A stretch of 29,813 bases of DNA. It comes from JBBDIO01 sp040880365 (GTDB lineage: Bacteria > Chloroflexota > Anaerolineae > Caldilineales > Caldilineaceae). Under the pieces are notes generated by a model. The model was not told the DNA's origin. It saw only the letters and a list, made by a program, of their open reading frames with translations, and did no database searches. The stretch is taken from positions 1-29,813 of the forward strand of contig JBBDIO010000146.1 of assembly GCA_040880365.1 (NCBI GenBank), given 5' to 3'. This document shows, piece after piece, positions 8,721-15,306 of the stretch (its first letter is position 1; each line of letters begins with the position of its first letter). The translations under genes were made by a program, and so were the position numbers.

Positions 8721-8881
8721 ACATAGGTTTTCTGAACTGATATGTCCCGCCACCTGTTTTGGTTGATGCATGGACGTCAATCTTTGAGACATCCCGACGC
8801 CGCGAATCGAGGCACTATGTTGCTGGTAAAGGTCGTTTCTTGCAGCACACAGATTCAATAGATTCAAAAGGGGAGAACAGA

Positions 8882-11800
8882 ATGTACGGAATGTCTTGTA
8901 AGATTTTTTGGCCTGGGGAACGCATACGACGCGTAGCCCGAAGGATTGTCTCGATAATTGCATTGAGTTTGATTTGGTGGGCACTGGTGACCGGCTGGGG
9001 TGGCGTTGCGGTGTATGCCGCGACCGACGCTGTGCCAGAGGCGCTAATCGAGGGGCTTTCGCCAACCACCATTGCCGCCAACGAAACGCATCTCTACGTT
9101 GCCAGCAGCGGATTTGGTCTGGAAACGTGTGGATTCGATCCCAGCCAGAGCAAAGCGGTGTTGCATCGGATGAATTTCGACGGCAGCAATGCAACCCCGT
9201 TGTTGTCGCGCTGTCACTCGTCGATTTCCGCCCTGGTTGCAGACGCGTCGTATCTCTATTTTCGCGACGGGGACAACACCATCAAGCGGATGCCGGTGGC
9301 GGGTGGCGCGCTGGAGGTGATGGCGAATGACGTTAATAACTGTTGTGGATTAGTGATGGACGATACGCATCTCTATTGGGCACAGCGCGAAAGCGGCAGC
9401 AACAACAACGCTATCTATCGTATGGCGAAAGGCGGCGGCGCAGTCGAGCTAGTGGTGCTAGTACCCAATGGACAGAACACTTACTTTATTCGTGCCCTCA
9501 CTGTAGATCACACGCACGTCTATTGGGTGGAAGGCAAGACCGGCGTCAGCACGATTGATCAGCCGGGAATCGGCGCGGTACAAAAGGCGCCCAAAGCGGG
9601 CGGCGCGCCGCAAATGCTGGCTGATGCCGCCGACGGGATTGAACACCCGACCAGTATTGATGTGGATGAAACACATGTCTATTGGAGCGAGTGGGATACG
9701 GGGCGCGCCCGCCGGGTTGCCAAAGGTGGCGGTGCGGTTGATAGCTATCCCGATACACCTACTGATTTGCTGGGGCACTTTGTGGCCGTCAATGCCAGCG
9801 ATGTCTATTGGGTGGATTCGGATGTTGCCTATGCCGGGCGATTGCGACGTTCGGCCAAAGGCGGCGGCGACATTGCGGATATCGCGATTGCCATCCTGGG
9901 CGCAGGGCGTCCGCTGTTGACCGATACCCACGTCTATTGGCGGCAGCACGGTGGCGTGTATCGGCTGCCGCTGGGCAGTGGCGGTGTCGCGGTGGATTTC
10001 AGTATTGATGCGGTCGAAGTGACGCAGGCCGTGCAGGATATGAATAACAATGTGCCGCTGGTGGCAGAAAAACATGCTTTGGTGCGTGTCTATCCGCGGG
10101 TGGATATTTACACCGGGCAAATTCCCCAGGTTCAATTGCGGGGCTATCGCGATGGTGTGGAGCTGGCCGATTCGCCCCTGCGCCCGATGAACCCCAATGT
10201 AATGGTCTTCGAACATGGTGCAGATCGGTTCAGTCTGGGACGCACATTCAACTTCAAGTTGCCCGAACACTGGCGGGCAGGTGTGGTGACGCTCGATGCC
10301 GAGATCAATCATGATCTGGGTATCAACGAACTGGAAACAGGAAACAATATCTACAGTGTGGTGGCCAACTTCACATTCAAGAAACCGCTGTGTGTGGAGA
10401 TGGTGCGTGTCTTCACGGCAGGCCATACGGCTTCGGTGAACGACCCGGGCTTCCACGATATCGTGGACACGTTGCAGGCATCGTATCCGGTGCCGACCGT
10501 GTTGATTGATCCGGGCGGCATGATCAAGCGGTCCTTTGGCCAGGCCTATGAATTCCCCGAACACACGAACCTGGCCTTGAGTCGGGTGGGCTGGTATCGG
10601 CTGTGGCACAACCACAACCAGTGGCAAACGTGTGGCGCGGCGCATTTCTATGGCATGGTGCACCCCAATGCGCAATCTGCCGGCGGCATTGGCTATCGTC
10701 CGGGTTGGGCGGCGTGGGGTGTGATGGCGGTCCATTCCGGGAGCGATACAATTGCGCAGAACGCGCCGTGGTATGCTCCGCATGGGGGAAGCACCCTGGC
10801 GCATGAGATCGGTCACAACAAGGGGCGCAAGCATGTGGATTGCGGTGGACCCGACGACACCGACGACGACTATCCCCACAACCCCTGCTGGATGGGTAGC
10901 GGTGTGCCGGGTTCGCATGTGGGATATCACTACTTCAAAGAAACCATCATTGCGCCGGGGACAACCGGCGATCTGATGAGCTATGGCATGTCTGTCGATC
11001 TGCCGCGCTGGGTATCGGATTATACCTACGAGGCGATTTACAATCAGATACCGGCTGATGCGGCGGCGGCGGGCGCAATGGCAGGCCCGGGACCGGGGCT
11101 GGATGTGAGTCCGGCGGCGAGCATGACATTGGTGGAAGATTTGCTGGCGGCGGATATGGTCATGCTGGTCTCGGCGCTGGTGACGCCCACCACGGCGACG
11201 GCGGAATATGACCAGCTCTATGTGGTGCCGGCGGGGACGATTCACGAATCCACGCTGATTGATGCGGCGCTGGCGACACCGGTCAACCCGGCGGGAGAGT
11301 ATGCCTTGCAACTGCGGGATGCGGGGGGCGCGCTGCTGGCAGAATTGCGCTTTGACCTGCCGGATTCCGATGCGCCCGCCGGTATGGAGACGGATCAGAA
11401 ATCGTTTGTGATTGCCATGCCGTTTGTGGCGGGCACGGAGCGGGTCGTGCTGGTGCAGGATGCAATGGACGTCGCGATTCGCGAAGCCAGTGCGACACCC
11501 CCCAAAGTGCAAGTGCTGGAGCCGAATGGCGGGGAGTCTTATGCTGGCTCCATGACGATTCGCTGGGCCGCCGAAGACCCGGATGGCGATGCGCTGAGTT
11601 TTATGGTCCAGTATAGCCCCGACAACGGCAAGACCTGGCGCGTGGTGGAGTCCGATGCGTATTCGCTGACGCTGGATATCACTGATGTGAGCCATTTGCC
11701 GGGCACTAAAGGCAATAGTGCGCTGGTGCGTGTGGTTGCCAACGATGGCTTGCACACGGATAGCGATGAATCGGATGCAACGTTTTCGCTGCGGATGCAA

Positions 11801-13030
11801 CCGCCCCATGTGCACATTCAGAACCCCTCGGAGGGCGAGGTGGTGGCGTGGGGAGATACGCTGCAACTGGTCGGCACGGCGTTTGATGTGGAGGATGGGC
11901 AAGTCGCTGCCAGCGGGTTTGGCTGGACAATGGACGGCGTGCTGCTGGGCAGCGGGCGCGAGCTGGACGTGGATGGGCTGGCCGTAGGCAAGCATACGGT
12001 GGAATTGAGCGTGGTGGATAGCGGCAAGATGTTTGGCCGTGATATGCGCACCTTCTATGTGCAGAAACAGTATTGTGAAGACAGCCATGCCAATCTCGAT
12101 CTGGTCTTTGTGGTAGACAATTCCAATGCCATGAAGCCATATCTCGAGACCTTCTGTCAGGCATTGCCGGATCTGGTGGACGGTCTGACTGACATGGGGC
12201 TGAATGTGCGCTACGAGGTCTTTGGCGTGGCGGATGGCGCGAGTGGTGGCCTGCCCCTTTCGTGTGCGCCGACAACGGTGCAAAGCCAGTGGGCGGGTGG
12301 GATCGACCATCCCGGCGACTGGGGTGCGGCGGTGAGCAATGTGGCGAGCCGCTATGGCTGGCTGGATGGCTATAGCCGTGTGATTGTGCCCGTCATCAAC
12401 CAAGGCCCGGCGGATGGCAATCCTGTCCAGGACCCGGGTGCCGATCGCGATGCCGTTGCGCAGGCCATCGCTGCGGCCAACTTCGCGAGTGTCGCGGTTT
12501 CGCCGCTGTTGATGCCTGCCGCGGATAGCATGAATTTCGCGGCGAACATGCAGTTGGCGGGGGAACTCGCCGAGGCAACCGACGGTGTCGTGATGGACTT
12601 TACGGATGCAGAACTGGACTTTGCGGTCGCCGTGCAGGATGTGCAGGGTCAATTGAGCTGCACACCGGATGTGAACACGGGCGCACCGCTCGACAACGAC
12701 GGTACGCAGGAGATTTGTCTGATGGGGCGGCATCTGCTGCCCGGCACGACGGCGGGGGTGGGCGATAGCCAGAAAGACGATGTTCCGGTACGCGGGACGG
12801 CAAATGCTGAAGGAACGGTATTCTGTTTTGCACCGCCTTCGGAGATTGAAGACGGTGAGCATACCATCTATGTGGGGCGACCGGGTATGGATGCCCAGGC
12901 CAGCAGCCAGCTTGTCATTGTTACGTCAGAGGGCACCGATGATCCTGGCGGTAACCCGGATGATGACCCGGCTGATGACCCGGATGACGGTCAAGCCAAT
13001 AGCGTCTATCTGCCTGTGATGCTTCGCTAG
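8882..13030 (+). CDS. Secreted metzincin metalloprotease with seven-bladed propeller and vWA-like domain
   Basis: A 1382-residue protein. The start is ATG 8882 with GGGGAG just upstream; the frame opens at 8759, but the extra 41 codons have no ribosome site. Residues 1 to about 46 form a signal peptide with a basic n-region and cleavage near VYA|AT. Residues about 55-380 contain seven repeats with an LYW/VYW core followed by a GGGA-type turn, consistent with a seven-bladed beta-propeller. A beta-sandwich region follows. The protease has HEIGHNKGRKH at 641-651 (HExxHxxGxxH zinc site) and a Met-turn DLMSYG near 697. Two Ig-like domains follow, then a vWA-like domain with a degenerate MIDAS (DNSNA, 1079-1083) and an IPT-like region. 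The tail is Asp/Pro-rich and ends YLPVMLR. It is probably surface-bound or released; the substrate is unknown. Confidence 0.88.
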   Translation: MYGMSCKIFWPGERIRRVARRIVSIIALSLIWWALVTGWGGVAVYAATDAVPEALIEGLSPTTIAANETHLYVASSGFGLETCGFDPSQSKAVLHRMNFDGSNATPLLSRCHSSISALVADASYLYFRDGDNTIKRMPVAGGALEVMANDVNNCCGLVMDDTHLYWAQRESGSNNNAIYRMAKGGGAVELVVLVPNGQNTYFIRALTVDHTHVYWVEGKTGVSTIDQPGIGAVQKAPKAGGAPQMLADAADGIEHPTSIDVDETHVYWSEWDTGRARRVAKGGGAVDSYPDTPTDLLGHFVAVNASDVYWVDSDVAYAGRLRRSAKGGGDIADIAIAILGAGRPLLTDTHVYWRQHGGVYRLPLGSGGVAVDFSIDAVEVTQAVQDMNNNVPLVAEKHALVRVYPRVDIYTGQIPQVQLRGYRDGVELADSPLRPMNPNVMVFEHGADRFSLGRTFNFKLPEHWRAGVVTLDAEINHDLGINELETGNNIYSVVANFTFKKPLCVEMVRVFTAGHTASVNDPGFHDIVDTLQASYPVPTVLIDPGGMIKRSFGQAYEFPEHTNLALSRVGWYRLWHNHNQWQTCGAAHFYGMVHPNAQSAGGIGYRPGWAAWGVMAVHSGSDTIAQNAPWYAPHGGSTLAHEIGHNKGRKHVDCGGPDDTDDDYPHNPCWMGSGVPGSHVGYHYFKETIIAPGTTGDLMSYGMSVDLPRWVSDYTYEAIYNQIPADAAAAGAMAGPGPGLDVSPAASMTLVEDLLAADMVMLVSALVTPTTATAEYDQLYVVPAGTIHESTLIDAALATPVNPAGEYALQLRDAGGALLAELRFDLPDSDAPAGMETDQKSFVIAMPFVAGTERVVLVQDAMDVAIREASATPPKVQVLEPNGGESYAGSMTIRWAAEDPDGDALSFMVQYSPDNGKTWRVVESDAYSLTLDITDVSHLPGTKGNSALVRVVANDGLHTDSDESDATFSLRMQPPHVHIQNPSEGEVVAWGDTLQLVGTAFDVEDGQVAASGFGWTMDGVLLGSGRELDVDGLAVGKHTVELSVVDSGKMFGRDMRTFYVQKQYCEDSHANLDLVFVVDNSNAMKPYLETFCQALPDLVDGLTDMGLNVRYEVFGVADGASGGLPLSCAPTTVQSQWAGGIDHPGDWGAAVSNVASRYGWLDGYSRVIVPVINQGPADGNPVQDPGADRDAVAQAIAAANFASVAVSPLLMPAADSMNFAANMQLAGELAEATDGVVMDFTDAELDFAVAVQDVQGQLSCTPDVNTGAPLDNDGTQEICLMGRHLLPGTTAGVGDSQKDDVPVRGTANAEGTVFCFAPPSEIEDGEHTIYVGRPGMDAQASSQLVIVTSEGTDDPGGNPDDDPADDPDDGQANSVYLPVMLR

Positions 13031-13049
13031 TCTATGTTGCACGCATTCT

Positions 13050-13088
13050 AAAAAAGCCCTGCCGGGAATTCACGGGCAGGGCTTTTTT
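13050..13088 (+). terminator. Rho-independent terminator after the metzincin gene
   Basis: A 14-bp perfect stem (arms 13050-13063 and 13075-13088) with an 11-nt loop ends in six T's, starting 20 bp after the stop codon. The A-run on the left arm means it could also work on the minus strand. Confidence 0.9.
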
Positions 13089-13223
13089 GTTTATACACAG
13101 GCGCAGCAGTTGTGATAGGATTTTGCGGGCGTTGTCGGTGTTTATAACCGTGGGACGTTGTTGCCCAACGATATTGAATACTCAAGCCTGTGCCTGGGCC
13201 TGCGTCAAATATCCATACCAGTA

Positions 13224-13263
13224 GGTGGCAAGTGCACTCGGTGGCAAGTGCACTCGGTGGCAA
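13224..13263. repeat. 16-bp direct tandem repeat, 2.5 copies
   Basis: The unit GGTGGCAAGTGCACTC occurs at 13224-13239 and 13240-13255, with an 8-bp partial third copy at 13256-13263. It sits 42 bp before the immunity-type gene in otherwise featureless sequence (13089-13304). The unit contains the palindrome GTGCAC, so it may present a repeated binding site. Confidence 0.85.
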
Positions 13264-13304
13264 CCTGAAATCTATTGCGCAGAAGGAAGGACAGGGACGA
13301 ACGA

Positions 13305-13823
13305 ATGATATTGCCCAAGAAGCGTGACCCCCGATTTATCACGGTGCGGCGTGGCGGCACCTTGCAGGATTCGGATCATCACTTGCTTGCGCTATGGGCG
13401 GCCGATTGCGCAGAGCATGTGTTGCACTTGTTCGAGGAGATCCAACCCAACGACGCCAGGCCGCGGCGCGCCATCGAGTTGGCGCGTGCCTGGACACAGG
13501 GCGAGATTACAATGACTGAAGCGCGTGCGGCTGCGGGCCATGCCAACGCGGCGGCCCGCGATTTGGCATTCGCGGCACGCTACGCGGCGTATGCAACAGG
13601 TCAGGCGGCGGCGGTGGCACATGTGGCCGCCCACCAGCTCGGCGCGGCGGCCTATGCAATCCGGGCGGTGCGGGCCGCCGCACCCACTGGCGAGAGTGAG
13701 TCTGCGGGTCGCGTAGAATGCGAGTGGCAGCGCGCCCAGCTGCCCCATGCAATCCGCGACCTCGTGCTGGATGATCAGCGGCTGCGCAACGACATCTGCT
13801 GGTCGGTGTTCGACTGGAAATAA
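13305..13823 (+). CDS. Putative immunity protein (Imm-5-like family), orphan
   Basis: A 172-residue cytosolic protein. The N-terminus has DPRFITVRRGGTLQDSDHH followed by LLALWAADCAEHVLHLFE, which I recognise from proteins annotated as putative immunity proteins. The rest is very Ala-rich and helical, including AARDLAFAARYAAYATGQAA and HVAAHQLGAAAYAIRAV, consistent with an all-alpha bundle. It ends WSVFDWK. The start is ATG 13305 with AGGGA eight bases ahead; an upstream TTG at 13275 is less likely. No toxin or polymorphic secretion gene lies next to it, so it may be an orphan immunity gene or have another role. It converges on the haemoglobin gene across a hairpin terminator. Confidence 0.75.
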   Translation: MILPKKRDPRFITVRRGGTLQDSDHHLLALWAADCAEHVLHLFEEIQPNDARPRRAIELARAWTQGEITMTEARAAAGHANAAARDLAFAARYAAYATGQAAAVAHVAAHQLGAAAYAIRAVRAAAPTGESESAGRVECEWQRAQLPHAIRDLVLDDQRLRNDICWSVFDWK

Positions 13824-13840
13824 TTGGGCAGAATAGAAAA

Positions 13841-13882
13841 AACACTGCCCCACCCGGAATCGATTCCAGGTGGGGCAGTGTT
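13841..13882 (-). terminator. Terminator hairpin between convergent genes
   Basis: A 14-bp perfect stem (13841-13854 with 13869-13882) encloses a further palindrome GGAATCGATTCC. On the minus strand it is followed by a T-tract (complement of 13837-13842), so it best serves the haemoglobin gene. On the plus strand the T-tail is poor, but the hairpin may still stop the immunity-type transcript. Confidence 0.85.
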
Positions 13883-13907
13883 GCAATTTAGATTGGGGGG
13901 AAGGTTG

Positions 13908-14327
13908 TCAGGCTTGAGTAGCCGCCGGAACAGGATTTTGCATGACACCGGCGAGCAAGCCATAGGCCGCGGCCCAAGCATCTTCGACATCGGGGGTGAA
14001 GGCCGGGCCAAAAATCTCACCCAGCGTCCAGAGCAGGGCCTCACCGACGGTGGCGTAGTGGTGCGACTCTACGCCATACTCCATATGGCGCTGGCCCAGC
14101 CGCTGCACAGGCCCCAGAATCGTTTCGGGGCGATTCAGGCCGCTGATCACAAAGGCGAGCACGGTCATGAGCTTGTCGCCCTGTTGTTTGATATCGCCCT
14201 TGAACAGCGGGCGCAGGGCAGGGTCCAGTTCAAAGAGCCGCGTGTAAAAACGGTCGGCGATCTCGTCTGCCATGGGTGCGGCCAGGGCAAAGGTGCGTTG
14301 GACCAGATCGATTTGTTGCGTGTTCAT
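13908..14327 (-). CDS. Single-domain bacterial haemoglobin (Vitreoscilla/flavohaemoglobin type)
   Basis: A 139-residue globin whose whole length matches single-domain bacterial haemoglobins; no FAD/NAD reductase domain follows. Tyr28 in DRFYTRLF fits position B10, PALRPLF matches the CD region, and Gln48/Gln49 fall near E7. RHMEYGV supplies the proximal His81, and HHYATVGEALL contains Tyr91, which corresponds to Tyr95 of Vitreoscilla haemoglobin. The start ATG 14327 has GGAGAA nine bases upstream. It lies 30 bp after the secreted protein gene and is probably cotranscribed with it. Likely roles from the family are oxygen delivery under low oxygen or NO detoxification with a separate reductase. 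Confidence 0.92.
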   Translation of the reverse strand: MNTQQIDLVQRTFALAAPMADEIADRFYTRLFELDPALRPLFKGDIKQQGDKLMTVLAFVISGLNRPETILGPVQRLGQRHMEYGVESHHYATVGEALLWTLGEIFGPAFTPDVEDAWAAAYGLLAGVMQNPVPAATQA

Positions 14328-14357
14328 GTCGGTGTTCTCCTCTGGCGCTATGGCAAC

Positions 14358-15155
14358 TTAGTGGACCGAATTGCCCGGGTCAATGAACAACGAACCGAGG
14401 CGTCCGGTGAGAAAGTCTCCGCTATTGTGACCGATGGCGAACGTAGCCGGGCCGGTTGAGAAGCGGGTGCGGCTGCCTGCCGTGACGTCGGTCTGCGATT
14501 GCCCACTGACCTCGTGCGTGGCGTCGCACGGTCCACCCAGCGCGATGCAGCTATAGGTGAACGTGTAGGTCTGCCAGGTGTTGAGGGTGACACCGGGGAA
14601 CGCTGCCTGTTGCGGGCCGGCGTTGTTCCAGAGCGATTGTTGCATGGTGACGGACTGAGTCTGTGTGAAATCCAGGCCATACTGGGCGTCGGCATGGGTG
14701 AAGATCGGTGCAGGGCCGATGGCTTCGACATTCGCATCGGCGCGCAGCAGGATACTGCCATAGGAATCCACATCTTCAATGGTCAAGCCGTGATTATCCA
14801 GCACCGTTTGTGCCAGATCCAGATCGCATTCCAGATAGCTGGCCCCGTCAAACACGGCATCGCCGGCATTGAGCAGCACATTGCCCACGGGATAGCAGAT
14901 GACGCGCGTGGTAGATGTTTCCTCAACTTCGGTCAGTTCGCCGTCTTCCCACGGCCCCACTTCGATGGCGAGCAGGCCGTGGAAGTTGTGTTCAAAGTCC
15001 CAATAGATCGACCACAAATAGCCGCGCTCTACTTCTTGCGCCTGGACTGGTGTCGCCTGGCCCATTGGCAGCAGGAAGGCGACCACGAGCGCCAGTGTCA
15101 ATAACCATCGGGAAGCAATGGATTTGTGGGTTGTGCGATAGGTCGTGCCGTGCAT
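14358..15155 (-). CDS. Secreted protein of unknown function
   Basis: I do not recognise a family for this 265-residue protein. It starts at ATG 15155 with AAGGAGAG eight bases upstream; the frame extends 113 codons further, but that is non-coding. It has a clear signal peptide: basic Arg/Lys residues, the hydrophobic run WLLTLALVVAFLLPMG, and probable cleavage at VQA|QE near residue 36. The mature part is acidic, rich in aromatic and Thr residues, with a few Cys (CYPVG, ECDL, YSCIA, PCDAT) that may form disulfides, and looks all-beta. It ends GSLFIDPGNSVH and lacks the YLPVMLR-type tail of the other secreted proteins here. It precedes the haemoglobin gene by 30 bp. Confidence 0.8.
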   Translation of the reverse strand: MHGTTYRTTHKSIASRWLLTLALVVAFLLPMGQATPVQAQEVERGYLWSIYWDFEHNFHGLLAIEVGPWEDGELTEVEETSTTRVICYPVGNVLLNAGDAVFDGASYLECDLDLAQTVLDNHGLTIEDVDSYGSILLRADANVEAIGPAPIFTHADAQYGLDFTQTQSVTMQQSLWNNAGPQQAAFPGVTLNTWQTYTFTYSCIALGGPCDATHEVSGQSQTDVTAGSRTRFSTGPATFAIGHNSGDFLTGRLGSLFIDPGNSVH

Positions 15156-15306
15156 TTCTGGTCTCTCCTTGTGTAAACTGCCTGTGACTTTCGACATTTG
15201 AGTGTAATGTGTACATGTGTATAGAGTAGCCGGGGTGGCGGGTGATTGGTGCATCACAAATCGCAGCCCGTGCATCAGACCTGTGCATTGCAGGGTATCT
15301 GCCCGA

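Larger units (their letters stand above)
8574..8881. other. Divergent intergenic region between the glycan operon and the secreted metzincin
   Basis: No convincing gene lies here. It holds a candidate promoter for the leftward operon, repeated GTTAAC sites one helical turn apart, and a nested palindrome at 8701-8720. The rightward gene has an AAAAGGGGAG ribosome site at 8867-8876. I did not find a convincing sigma-70 promoter for the rightward gene; TTGATA at 8717-8722 is a weak -35 candidate. Confidence 0.6.

Noticed and set aside
9458..12862. Very long open frame (about 1134 codons) on the minus strand, antisense to the metzincin gene
   Set aside because: It has no recognisable domain, is rich in His, Arg and Ile in the way GC-rich antisense frames are, and has no ribosome site. 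The plus-strand gene has clear motifs throughout.
13837..14459. 211-codon plus-strand frame across the haemoglobin gene
   Set aside because: It begins at the hairpin terminator and runs antisense to a well-conserved globin.
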